Shown here: piece by piece, positions 21,161-28,068 of the stretch
Numbering within the stretch: the stretch's first letter is position 1
How the letters are laid out: every line of letters begins with the position of its first letter
NCBI GenBank assembly: GCA_016712375.1
Contig: JADJRE010000026.1
Span: forward strand, 1-38,773
Direction: 5' to 3'
Origin: Rhodospirillales bacterium
GTDB taxonomy: Bacteria; Pseudomonadota; Alphaproteobacteria; Rhodospirillales; Defluviicoccaceae
DNA: 38,773 bases
The notes under the pieces: generated by a model
The model's input: the letters and a program-made list of their open reading frames with translations, nothing else
The model's database searches: none
Told to the model about the DNA's origin: nothing
Made by a program: the position numbers and the translations under genes

Positions 21161-21166
21161 GCTTTG

Positions 21167-21203
21167 CCGTCCACGAATGAACACGAATTCTCGAATACCG
21201 GAG
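21167..21203 (+). repeat. Dispersed repeat, family A
   Basis: 'GCCGTCCACGAATGAACACG' then 'AATTCTCGAATACCGGAGG'. It lies just upstream of the DnaA-like gene start (on the opposite strand). Confidence 0.75.
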
Positions 21204-21293
21204 GTATAGCCGCTCCAAGTTGGCCTCCACGTCCGGGCCTGCCGATCTCCCTGCGCCGCACGTGCAGGCCATCTCGGAGGGGCTGTGTGACCG

Positions 21294-21322
21294 TTGACAC
21301 GGGTGTCGGTTGCTGTTATGAT
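21294..21322 (+). promoter_or_regulatory. Near-consensus sigma-70 promoter, + strand
   Basis: TTGACA (21294-21299), exactly 17 bases, TATGAT (21317-21322). This is the best promoter in the window by consensus. It drives the small-RNA candidate immediately downstream. Confidence 0.75.
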
Positions 21323-21328
21323 TGGGGC

Positions 21329-21434
21329 AGGTGCGGCCTGGGTGTGGTGGCCGTGGGCCGCACCTGCGATTTTCCTTCTGCCAGCTCGGGGGCGCCGGCG
21401 GTCAGGCTATGGTTACGATGGCCTGACCGTTTTT
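21329..21434 (+). ncRNA. Candidate small RNA with two hairpins (about 106 nt)
   Basis: Begins 7 bases after the TATGAT box. Hairpin 1 pairs GCAGGTGCGGCC (21327-21338) with GGCCGCACCTGC (21356-21367) over 12 perfect pairs and is followed by GATTTT. Hairpin 2 is the terminator at 21399-21434. No start codon with a ribosome binding site is present. It lies between the early block and the integrase, the usual place for a phage regulatory RNA; target unknown. Confidence 0.55.
21399..21434 (+). terminator. Rho-independent terminator, + strand
   Basis: Stem CGGTCAGGC (21399-21407) / GCCTGACCG (21421-21429), loop of 13 bases, then TTTTT. Ends the candidate small RNA before the integrase gene. Confidence 0.85.
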
Positions 21435-21561
21435 GTTTGTGTGCTGAAAAACGATCAGGCGCTACCGCTCTGGGTGGTGATGTGCTAGACTGGCGTTTTC
21501 GGCGTCCGGGCCGACGGCGGCGGTCTCGGCATCATCACAACCAGAGGGAAGGAACAGCATC

Positions 21562-22525
21562 ATGGATTTTGACGAGTATCTGGTGGCAGGCCGCGCCGGT
21601 GGGTGGTCGCCGGCGACGCAGGCGCAGTATGGGTGGCATCTGGCGCGCTTTGGGGCGTGGCTGGCTGAGCAGGGCTGCTATCAGCCGGATGGTCTGACGC
21701 GGGCGCTGCTGCGCGGCTATGGGGCTGCGCTGGCTGATGTGTATTCGCCGGCGACGCGCCAGGTGTCGGCGATTGCGATCCGGTCGTGGCTGCGCTGGAT
21801 GGCGGAGGAGGGCTGCTGCCGGGTGGTACGGCCTGGCGACGGCGATCAAGGCGCCGAGGGTGCCGCGCCAGGCGCAGCGGACGGCGATGCCGGATGAGGT
21901 GGAGGCGATGCTGGCGGCCTGTGATGAGCCGGTGCGCGGTCTGTCGGAGGAGGCCGATGCTGCGGTGCGCTGTCGGAATGCGGCGATGATTGCGCTGCTG
22001 TACGACGGGATGCTGCGGGCGTCGGAGTTGTGCCGGCTGACGTTGACGGATCTGGAGATCGCCAGGCTGCGCTGTCTGGTGCGAGGGAAGGGCGGGAAGC
22101 GGGAGTTTGTGCGCTTTGGGCCGGAGACGGCTGAGCGGTTGCAGGGGTGGCTGCAGGTGCGGCCGGGGGTTGTGAAGGCGGGCGAAGAGGCGTTGTTTGT
22201 GGCGGTGGGCGGGAATACGCCGGGCTGCCAGTTGACGTCTTCGGGCCTGCGGGTGATTATCCGCCGGCTGGGTGAGCGGGCGGGGGTGGCGCCGATCTCG
22301 CCGCATGCGTTTCGGCGGGGGTCGGTGGTGGCGCAGTTGATGGCGGGGGCGTCGAGCCGCTATGTGCAGATCAACGGGCGCTGGGACAATATTGCGGAGG
22401 TGGAGCGGTATTCGCAGCAGTTGAATGCGGCTGCGGCTTACGATCAGTTTTCGCCCATGACCCGACTCGTAAACACGGCGTTTAACGGTCGACCTGTTAA
22501 TTCGGATTTAACGGTCGACCGTTGA
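21562..22525 (+). CDS. Tyrosine recombinase / integrase, one frameshift
   Basis: ATG 21562 (MDFDEYLVAGRAGGWSPATQ) follows AAGGAACAGC. The N-terminal SAM-like core-binding domain ends at 'AIAIRSWLRWMAEEGCCRVV', where the frame changes at about 21825-21835. The catalytic domain continues 'AIKAPRVPRQAQRTAMPDEV', 'MLRASELCRLTLTDLE' (Arg I), 'GKGGKREFVRFGP' (Lys), 'SPHAFRRGSVVAQLMAG' (His-x-x-Arg), 'GRWDNIAEVERYSQQ' (Trp and nucleophile Tyr). All key residues are present. The last residues (NGRPVNSDLTVDR) are encoded by the palindromes at 22481-22526. Marks a temperate phage; about 320 aa when corrected. Confidence 0.85.
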
Positions 22526-22564
22526 ACAGTAGGTTCTCCGTTCGATCCGGAGGTGGGTCACTGT
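22481..22564 (+). other. Candidate attP region: repeated dyads and a T-arm-like hairpin
   Basis: Two copies of TTTAACGGTCGACC (22481 and 22507) lie 26 bases apart; the second forms the perfect palindrome AACGGTCGACCGTT (22510-22523). Next, CTCCG-TTCGATC-CGGAG (22536-22552) has the 5-bp stem and 7-base TTCGATC loop of a tRNA T-arm, followed by GTGGGTC-A, where a tRNA 3' end would lie. An outer ACAGT/ACTGT pair offers a plain extended hairpin as the alternative. It sits directly after the integrase, the normal place for attP. Confidence 0.45.
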
Positions 22565-22659
22565 GGGGTGGCGTGACCGCGCACACGCGTGGCGCGTGGC
22601 TCCCGTGCCTTTCCATGATGCTTATTCGGTTGGTAACGTGCAGACAGGTGGAAGGGTAC

Positions 22660-22693
22660 AAAAACGGGCGCGATGTTGGAGCATCGTGCCCGT
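22660..22693 (-). terminator. Rho-independent terminator of the RHH gene
   Basis: On the - strand the stem ACGGGCACGATG / CATCGCGCCCGT (one G-T pair, loop CTCCAA) is followed by TTTTTGT. It lies 4 bases past the RHH stop codon. Confidence 0.85.
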
Positions 22694-22697
22694 TGCC

Positions 22698-22859
22698 TTA
22701 GTTGCTTAAAACGTATTGCTCGATCAGCCGGCGGACGACATCCGACATATCAACGCCTTCGGTGACAGCTCGCAGCTTGAGGGCCTTCTTGAGCGTGCTA
22801 GGTAGTCTGATCTTCAGTTCGTCGTCCAGGTCGGTCATGTCGAATGTTTGCTGAGGCAT
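22698..22859 (-). CDS. Ribbon-helix-helix (Arc/CopG-type) repressor, 53 aa
   Basis: ATG 22859 follows AGGAAGGA. The sequence is MPQQTFDMTDLDDELKIRLP, 'STLKKALKLRAVTEGVDMSD', 'VVRRLIEQYVLSN'. The beta strand ('LKIRLP') and the two helices ('STLKKALKLRAV', 'MSDVVRRLIEQY') are the standard RHH DNA-binding fold. Its promoter (22881-22910) contains an inverted repeat, and a divergent gene (22933) starts 74 bases away, so it probably represses itself and perhaps the lipoprotein. It is too short to appear in ordinary gene calls. No toxin partner is visible, so a repressor rather than an antitoxin is preferred. Confidence 0.85.
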   Translation of the reverse strand: MPQQTFDMTDLDDELKIRLPSTLKKALKLRAVTEGVDMSDVVRRLIEQYVLSN

Positions 22860-22871
22860 TTGGTTATCCTT

Positions 22872-22895
22872 CCTGTGGGAATGCTACCACACAGG
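22872..22895 (-). promoter_or_regulatory. Inverted-repeat operator overlapping the -10 box
   Basis: CCTGTGGG ... CACAGG: the 6-bp arms CCTGTG (22872-22877) and CACAGG (22890-22895) flank the -10 box ATGCTA (TAGCAT on the - strand). Likely bound by the RHH protein encoded just downstream. The flanking CC/GG can extend the dyad with a one-base bulge. Confidence 0.55.
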
Positions 22896-22910
22896 GGGGC
22901 TATTTGTCAA
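22881..22910 (-). promoter_or_regulatory. Sigma-70-like promoter of the RHH gene
   Basis: On the - strand TTGACA (22910-22905), 18-base spacer, TAGCAT (22886-22881), with the AGGAAGG site and ATG 22859 about 20 bases downstream. Confidence 0.75.
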
Positions 22911-22932
22911 CTTAAATTTTCTGGAGGGCGCC

Positions 22933-23784
22933 GTGAAACAAGTGATATTGGCTGGAATCATGTTGGCATTGGCGAGCCTGGCCTGTGGCGGCAGCGGAGA
23001 TCTCGCTGCGACGCCGACGGCGCCACCATCACGCGCGGCGACCGCTGTGCCGCCCACGGCTGCGGCCGCACCTTCTGCGACTCCCACTTCTGCGAACACT
23101 GCGACTCCGACAATCACGCCAGGGGTTACGATTGAGGCGACGATTCCTCCGACAGCGACGCCAGGCGCCCGAAGCAACGCGGCGGCGAATCTGCGCGCGG
23201 GGCCTGGCACGGAATTCGAGCAGATCGGCGCCGTAGCCGTGGGCGATGACCTGCAGGTCACGGGGCGCAACGCGGCAGGCGACTGGTATCGGCTGGCCAG
23301 CGGGGCATGGATCGCGGCGTTTTTGGTGGATGGTGCGCCGGCCGGTCTGGCGGTGGCTGAAGACATTCCCACTGTCGCGCCACCGGTGGCCGTCGAGCCG
23401 ACTGATCCCCCCTCGACGCCGGCGCCGGTGGCTGCGATCGGCGGCCAGGTTCGGATAACGGGGATTCTGCGCGATGGTTTGGTCTCCCAGACAGAGACGG
23501 ACGAGTATGTCGAGATCACCAACGTGGGCGACGGGCCGGCGGATCTGACGGGATGGCGGCTCGAAAGTGAGCGGCGCGGGGATGATGAGCAGCAGATCTT
23601 CCACTTCCCGACGGGATTCACGATGAACGCCGGCCAGGTGTGTCGGATCTACACGAACGAGGATCATCCGGAGTGGTGTGGGCTGAGCTTCAATCATGGC
23701 CGGAGCGGTGTCTGGGCGAATGAGGATCCGGATGCGGCGGTGCTGATCGATGCAGCGGGAACCGTTGTGCAGCGGTGGGAGTAG
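22933..23784 (+). CDS. Lipoprotein with SH3b and lamin-tail (LTD) domains
   Basis: GTG start at 22933 behind TGGAGGGC. MKQVILAGIMLALASLACGG is a signal peptide with lipobox LASLAC; Cys18 would be lipidated. A Thr/Pro/Ala-rich spacer of about 55 residues follows, then an SH3b domain ('NAAANLRAGPGTEFEQIGAV', 'DWYRLASGAWIAAFL', about 78-130), a Pro linker, and an LTD-type Ig-like domain ('RITGILRDGLVSQTETDEYV', 'EITNVGDGPADLTGWRLESE', 'GQVCRIYTNEDHPE'). Both domains are common on Chloroflexota surface proteins. In a prophage it probably acts at the host surface, for example superinfection exclusion; that is inference. It diverges from the RHH gene. Confidence 0.8.
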   Translation: MKQVILAGIMLALASLACGGSGDLAATPTAPPSRAATAVPPTAAAAPSATPTSANTATPTITPGVTIEATIPPTATPGARSNAAANLRAGPGTEFEQIGAVAVGDDLQVTGRNAAGDWYRLASGAWIAAFLVDGAPAGLAVAEDIPTVAPPVAVEPTDPPSTPAPVAAIGGQVRITGILRDGLVSQTETDEYVEITNVGDGPADLTGWRLESERRGDDEQQIFHFPTGFTMNAGQVCRIYTNEDHPEWCGLSFNHGRSGVWANEDPDAAVLIDAAGTVVQRWE

Positions 23785-23810
23785 ATTTTCGCACGGCTGC
23801 ATGATATACT
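23782..23810 (+). promoter_or_regulatory. Promoter of the second lipoprotein gene (possibly leaderless)
   Basis: Weak TAGATT (23782-23787), 17 bases, good TATACT (23805-23810). The expected start point, about 7 bases on, coincides with the ATG at 23817. There is no Shine-Dalgarno, so the transcript may be leaderless. Confidence 0.45.
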
Positions 23811-23816
23811 CGATTC

Positions 23817-24559
23817 ATGATGCGACCACGTGTTCGGAACGGCTGTTCTGGCTGGCAAATTCGGGGGCTGGCTGCGCTTGCGGGGCTGTGCGTGTGTGTT
23901 TCTGTGTCCGGTTGCGGAAAAACGGCTCCTGGGGCTTCTGAGACGGTCGGGGCAACTCCAACGGCGGCTGCGACGAGCGTGCCGGCTACGGTGGCGCCGA
24001 CTGCGACGGCGACTGTAGCGGCGACGGTCGTGCCATCATCCACGGCGACGGCGACGGTTATGCCTACGGTGACGCCGACCAGCTCGCCGACGTCGAGTCC
24101 AGCTCACCGACGGCGAGTCCAACGGCGGAGTCGATCACGGTGGAGGAGGCGGGCGGCCTGGCGCTGGCGCTGACCACGGCGGCATTCACGTCGGCGACGG
24201 CGGATGAGGTGGTGCGCATGGTTGCCGATGGCCAGCCGGACGCGCGGCAGAAGGCGTTTGCGCTGGCTATCTTCCTGGCCAAGTTCGGGGAGGAGCTGGA
24301 CGGCGCCGGCGATGTAGTGTATGCTGATGAGGTCTGGAAGGGATCTACGGGGGTAGGTGCGACGATGGGGGGGTGGATGAGCGGTGAGATCGGCGAGGCG
24401 GATCTGCCGGCTGCGATGGCGCCGTGGCAGGCGAAGTGTTCCCCGGTGTTAGGGGGGCTGGTGGAGGAGATGGTGGCGCGCGGCGTGCCGCGGGCGGATG
24501 TGAATGCGTTCGTGGCTGAGGTGAAGGGGGCGGTGTTGCCAGGGACGACGGCAGAGTAA
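23817..24559 (+). CDS. Second Thr/Pro-rich lipoprotein, one frameshift
   Basis: MMRPRVRNGCSGWQIRGLAA, then a hydrophobic stretch 'LAGLCVCVSVSGC' with lipobox-like VSGC. A Thr/Ala/Pro spacer (ATPTAAATSVPATVAPTATA and on) is interrupted near 24095, and the other frame resumes with 'SSPTASPTAESITVEEAGGL', so one base has been lost in the repetitive stretch. The C-terminal domain is helical: 'AAFTSATADEVVRMVADGQP', 'KAFALAIFLAKFGEELDGAG', 'MGGWMSGEIGEADLPAAMAP', 'DVNAFVAEVKGAVLPG'. I do not recognise this domain. It is probably co-expressed cargo with the first lipoprotein. Confidence 0.65.
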
Positions 24560-24591
24560 CGTTACGGTTCTCAATCTATGGCGAAGTTGGT

Positions 24592-24621
24592 AACGCTGTG
24601 CTATTGTGCGCAGCGTTTTTT
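24592..24621 (+). terminator. Rho-independent terminator after the lipoprotein genes
   Basis: AACGCTG (24592-24598) pairs with CAGCGTT (24611-24617), and a run of six T follows from 24616. It overlaps the -35 region of the late promoter. Confidence 0.8.
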
Positions 24622-24631
24622 GTGCTATCAT
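24604..24631 (+). promoter_or_regulatory. Candidate late-operon promoter
   Basis: TTGTGC (24604-24609), 16 bases, TATCAT (24626-24631). It is the only promoter-like sequence between the lipoprotein terminator and the packaging genes; the next terminator on this strand is at 14146 through the circular junction, so the operon could be 28 kb long. Confidence 0.45.
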
Positions 24632-24674
24632 GAACGCGTTGAGTGGTGATGTTCTTCCGTTTTGTGGAGGTCAG

Positions 24675-24904
24675 ATGTCTGCTCCGAAGCTACTCAGTGT
24701 GGCTATCATCGTGGGGTAATCGCCCTGTGTGAAGGTATGGCCCAGGCCCTCCCTGCCCTGGGGTCGCCGTGGGTGCCGTTCGTGGTGGTCGTGTTGGCTG
24801 CGATCGTGAAAGGGTTGCAAGTGTATCTTCAGCAGCCGACGATTACGACACGTGCGCGCCAGGTATCCTCCTGGCCGCGCTGGCGACGCTGGCTGGCGGG
24901 GTAA
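24675..24904 (+). CDS. Small membrane protein, possible holin, frameshifted
   Basis: ATG 24675 (MSAPKLLSVAIIVG) follows TGGAGGTCAG and stops after 14 codons. Restoring one G in the run at 24714-24718 continues it as 'VIALCEGMAQALPALGSPWV', 'PFVVVVLAAIVKGLQVYLQQ'. The end is uncertain. One frame gives 'PTITTRARQVSSWPRWRRWL' and stops at 24904, just before the HNH ATG; another gives a hydrophobic 'GILLAALATLAGGVIYYANQ' beyond. Either way it has two or three membrane helices. Small size and position ahead of the nuclease and terminase genes suit a holin-like protein, but this is a guess. Confidence 0.45.
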
Positions 24905-24910
24905 TCTACT

Positions 24911-25431
24911 ATGCCAACCAGACCGTCGACTCCATGTCGAGACCGATCGTGTCCAGGCGTTGTCGCCTCTGGCGCGTGCGTGTGCTCACATGGCCACGAG
25001 CAGCGCAGTGAGTATGTGGACGCGCGGAGTCGGCGTCGGCGCGTGGATATAATGCGCGTTGGCGCCGATTACGTGCGATGTATCTGCGCACCCATCCGCT
25101 GTGCGTGGATCCATTCGGCGTGCACGTGGGTCAGGTGGCGCCGGCGACTGACGTCGATCACATCGTTGCGCGGCGCGCTGGTGGCAGCGATGCCGACTCC
25201 AACCTGCAGGCGTTGTGCCACTCCTGCCACAGCCGCAAGACCGCCGCTGACCAGCGACGGGGAGGGGGCGTGCACTCTCTGGCGCCGTCGGCGGTGAGAC
25301 CGAGCAGGAGGTTTCTTTTTGCGGCCGCGAGTTTTGAGGGTGGGGGGTGGTGGCGATGGGAGCTAGGGGACCGGCGCCGCAGCCGACGGCATTGCGGGAG
25401 CTGCGGGGCAATCCCGGGAAGCGGCCGCTGA
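24911..25431 (+). CDS. HNH endonuclease of the packaging cluster, frameshifted
   Basis: ATG 24911 gives MPTRPSTPCRDRSCPGVVAS with a Cys-rich opening (CRDRSC, GACVC) usual for phage HNH proteins encoded before terminase. Near 25042 the frame changes to 'SARGYNARWRRLRAMYLRTH', then 'PLCVDPFGVHVGQVAPATDV', DHIVARRAGGSDADSN and LQALCHSCHSRKTAADQ, the HNH core with metal-binding Cys pairs. The true C-terminus is uncertain: one frame stops at 25297, the other at 25431, which would overlap the small terminase start (25356). Such HNH proteins are needed with terminase for DNA cutting in HK97-type phages. Confidence 0.75.
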
Positions 25432-25842
25432 ACCGGAGGGAGCCGAAGCCGGCGGGCCGCGCGCCGAGCTGTCCGCGACATCTGGGCAAAGTGGCGCGGG
25501 CGGAGTGGCGACGGGTGGCGCCGATGCTGACGGCGATGCGGGTGCTGACGGAGGTGGACCGGGCGGCGCTGGCGGCTTATTGTGTGGCCTGGCAGCGGTG
25601 GGTGGAGTCCGAGGAGCAGGTGGCGAAGCTGGGCACGGTGGTCAAAACTGTGAACGGGAACCTGATCCAGAATCCTTACCTGGCGATTGCAGATCGGGCG
25701 ATGATCGACATGGCAGAAGCTGGCGAAGAATTCAGGATGACGCCGAGCAGCCGGTCAGGATTGCGGTGGAGCCGGGCGGGAGCCGAGCGAGTTCGAGATT
25801 TTCATGGCGCGCAAGAATGGAACAGGGAGGGCTGCGTCATGA
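25356..25842 (+). CDS. Terminase small subunit, P27 family, frameshifted at the C-terminus
   Basis: ATG 25356 (MGARGPAPQPTALRELRGNP) shows the unmistakable P27 opening, followed by GKRPLNRREPKPAGRAPSCP, 'AEWRRVAPMLTAMRVLTEVD', 'AALAAYCVAWQRWVESEEQV' and 'FRMTPSSR'. Two lost G bases (near 25765 and 25782) shift the end to 'RIAVEPGG' and 'EPSEFEIFMARKNGTGRAAS', stopping at 25842, four bases into the next gene (ATGA). The single longer ORF in the first frame is an artefact joining two genes. The protein recognises the packaging site and works with the large subunit at 28065. About 160 aa corrected. Confidence 0.85.
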
Positions 25843-26502
25843 GTGTGGCCAGTGGCAGCAAGCGATCTCGGGCCGGGCGTTCTGTCGAAAGTTTCGAGAG
25901 CGTGGCGACGACCATCGGGCCGCTGGAGCCAGGGATGGCGGTGTTTGCGGTTACGCGCGGCCAGTGGTCGATGATCGACGCGATCATGTATGTGCTGGAC
26001 AAGATGGGCGGCGGGTCCTGTAGCGTGTGGACCTGGACGATTGCGGAGTATGAGATCGAGGCGTTTACATCGCTGCTTTTGAGAGGGTGATCTGGCTGGT
26101 GCGCGGCTGGTTGTCGATATGAGTGCTGACAAGCGGAATGCGGAGCTGATCGATCTTTGGCGGCATCAGTTTGGGGAAGAGAGCGTGCGGATCGTTCGCA
26201 ACCATGCGAAGATCGCCAGGGCCTGGAATGATGACTGGCATTTCCTGCTGCGCGGGTCGATGAACCTGAACTGGAATCCACGTTTTGAGCAGTTCGACAT
26301 CACGGAAGGCGGTGCGGATTTTGAACTGGTCGAGGGTATCGAGGATGAGCTGCCGGTGCTTCCCAGAAAATATAAGTGGGAGCAGGTGCGGGATGCGTCG
26401 AAGCTAGGGCGGGTTTATTCTGACGAGGTGGTGGGGAAGTTTGGCGATTTGAGTTCTACGACGAATTTCACGGTCGGGCGACTGGACGAGGTGGCGTCGT
26501 GA
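25839..26502 (+). CDS. PLD-like (HKD-type) protein, frameshifted
   Basis: ATG 25839 (MSVASGSKRSRAGRSVESFE) overlaps the terminase stop. It continues 'PGMAVFAVTRGQWSMIDAIM', 'YVLDKMGGGSCSVWTWTIAE', 'YEIEAFTSLLLRG'. Two lost G bases near 26085-26095 move the frame to 'ARLVVDMSADKRNAELIDLW', 'FGEESVRIVRNHAKIARAWN', 'HFLLRGSMNLNWNPRFEQFD'. 'H-x-K ... G-S-x-N' is the phospholipase D-like signature (H123, K125, G140-S141-x-N143 in the corrected protein). Only one HKD motif is present, so it would act as a dimer, as the small PLD nucleases do. Nuclease activity is inferred. The C-terminus is basic/aromatic. Confidence 0.65.
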
Positions 26503-27748
26503 GTGAGTAGCGCAACCGTATCGCCGGGTATGGGGAGGTGGCGGCGGGGGAGTTGATGCCGAACCCGCGCAACTGGCGGACGCATCCGGCGATGCAGGCG
26601 ACGGCGCTGGGCAAGGGGCTGGAGACGGTGGGCTGGGTGTCGGATGTGATTGTGAACCGGACGACGGGACACCTGGTGGACGGGCATCTGCGGGTGGCGC
26701 TGGCGTTGAAGCGGGGCGCGGGGACGCTGGTGCCGGTGAAGTTTGTTGAGCTGACGGCGGAGGAGGAGCGGGCGGTGCTGGTGACGCTGGACCCGCTGGC
26801 GGCGATGGCGACGACCGACGAGGCGATGCTGCTGGAAAACGTGCGCAGCCTGGACGGTACGGATTTTGCGGACATGGTGGCGGACGTGGCGAAGCATCTG
26901 GGGATCAACGGGGTTGGATGCCGGTGCCGGAGGATCAGGCGCGCAGGTGGACAAGGCCGAGGAGTTGCGGGTCAAGTGGGGCGTGGAGACGGGGCAGTTG
27001 TGGCAGCTTGGCGAGCACTGGCTGATCTGTGGGGATTGCACGGGCGCGGCGGTGGTGGGGAGGGTGATGGGTGGGAACAGGCGCAGTTGCTGTTTACCAG
27101 CCCGCCGTATTAGGTCAGTTTTGAGTATGAGCAAGAGGACAAGTGGACAGAGATTATAGATTTCATTGACCGTTTTCTTTGCTTAATGTTGATCAGGTGA
27201 ACGGCGATGGCCGGATAATCATCAACACGGGCACAAGTGCAAACCGGGGATCTGACCGGGCAAAGGCACACATGCGGTTATTGGCCGACACATGGATTAA
27301 CGCCTTTGCTCGTTTAGGCTGGCTGATGCGTTATGTGAGATTTTGGGTCAAAGACGGCGGTCTTCTTCATACTGCACCGCAATCTGATTGCATTGACCAA
27401 CACACGGAATTCCTGCTGTACTTTTACAACCCGCGCAGCAAATTCAGGGGACAGGAGAGAACAAGAGAACCGTGGGCGGGAAAGGTTACTGGAGCGACAT
27501 CCCTGGGGCTGCTAGGCAGAGCGGTCATGTTGCGGCTTTCCCCGTAGAACTTGCAGAACGAAACGTAACATTATTCAGCCGTGCCGGCGAGATCGTTCTT
27601 GAAACGTTCAGCGGTTCCGGCGACGCTGATTGCTTGCGAGCGGCTGGGGCGGCGGTGCCGGGCGGTTGAGATTTCGCCGGGGTATGTGGCGGTGGCGCTG
27701 GAGCGGTGGAGTGTGATGACGGGGCGGACGCCGGAGGTGGTGGCGTGA
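26499..27748 (+). CDS. ParB-domain DNA methyltransferase, broken by two TAG codons and several frameshifts
   Basis: A GTG at 26499 would start MSE-TAG-RNRIAGYGEVAA, then 'MPNPRNWRTHPAMQATALGK', 'VIVNRTTGHLVDGHLRVALA' (ParB/Srx-type domain) and 'DKAEELRVKWGVETGQLWQL', 'HWLICGDCTGAAVVGRVMGG', TSPPY (methyltransferase motif IV). A second TAG follows SPPY, then 'VSFEYEQEDKWTEIIDFIDR', 'IIINTGTSANRGSDRAKAHM', 'LMRYVRFWVKDGGLLHTAPQ', FPVELAERN and 'ETFSGSG' (motif I region), ending 'VAVALERWSVMTGRTPEVVA'. Both TAGs stand where I would expect Trp. Composition turns clearly less GC-rich from 27113 to about 27620, so the C-terminal half may come from another source. Likely DNA adenine or cytosine-N4 methylase protecting phage DNA. 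Confidence 0.6.
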
Positions 27749-28068
27749 GCGGGCGGACGGTGAGTGATGTTTATCCGTCGCCGTGGCTGCGGGCTGAGGA
27801 CCTGGGCGGGGCGGCGCGCAAGGTGGTGATCGAGGCGGTCGACGTGCAGGGGTTCCGGCAGCGGGACGGGGCGACGGCTGAGAAGGTTGTGGTGAGCTTT
27901 GCGCGCGCGACGAAGCGGTTGATTTGCAATGTGACGCAGGCTCGGGCGCTGGCGGAGATCTGCGGGACGGAGGAGATCGACGGGTGGCGCGGCCAGCAGG
28001 TGGTGTTGACGGCGGCCAGGGCGAGCAATGGGAAGTTGACGATTGCGGTGCATGGGGTGGCGGCATGA
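27745..28068 (+). CDS. Hypothetical protein upstream of terminase (107 aa)
   Basis: GTG start at 27745 overlaps the methylase stop (GTGA). VSGRTVSDVYPSPWLRAEDL, then 'ARKVVIEAVDVQGFRQRDG', 'EKVVVSFARATKRLICNVTQ', 'ARALAEICGTEEIDGWRGQQ', 'VVLTAARASNGKLTIAVHG'. A compact beta-alpha-beta pattern of a type I recall next to phage terminases, with no established function; nucleic-acid binding is a guess. Ends in an ATGA overlap with the large terminase. Confidence 0.65.
   Translation: MSGRTVSDVYPSPWLRAEDLGGAARKVVIEAVDVQGFRQRDGATAEKVVVSFARATKRLICNVTQARALAEICGTEEIDGWRGQQVVLTAARASNGKLTIAVHGVAA

Larger units (their letters stand above)
21161..21561. other. 401-bp divergent intergenic region
   Basis: Lies between the start of the - strand replication block and the + strand integrase. 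It holds a family A repeat (21167-21203), a strong + strand promoter (21294-21322), a two-hairpin small-RNA candidate ending in a terminator (to 21434), and a leader with AAGGAACAGC before the integrase ATG at 21562. I see no convincing protein gene here; the ORFs in this stretch have no site and no family pattern. Confidence 0.7.

Noticed and set aside
20684..21697. 337-aa + strand open frame across the DnaA-like gene, small RNA and integrase start
   Set aside because: Crosses three independent features, has no family pattern, and the opposite strand shows the DnaA_N pattern.
25505..26023. 172-aa + strand frame over small terminase and PLD-like gene
   Set aside because: Overlaps two recognised proteins in another frame and looks like GC-rich read-through (Gly/Arg/Asp-rich).
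27179..27547. Separate 122-aa gene starting with TTG
   Set aside because: It is the middle of the broken methyltransferase; flanking frames continue the same protein and there is no ribosome binding site.
26499..27748. TAG reassigned to an amino acid
   Set aside because: TAG ends the tail tube, tape measure, capsid, tail hub and other intact genes; only one damaged gene has internal TAGs.
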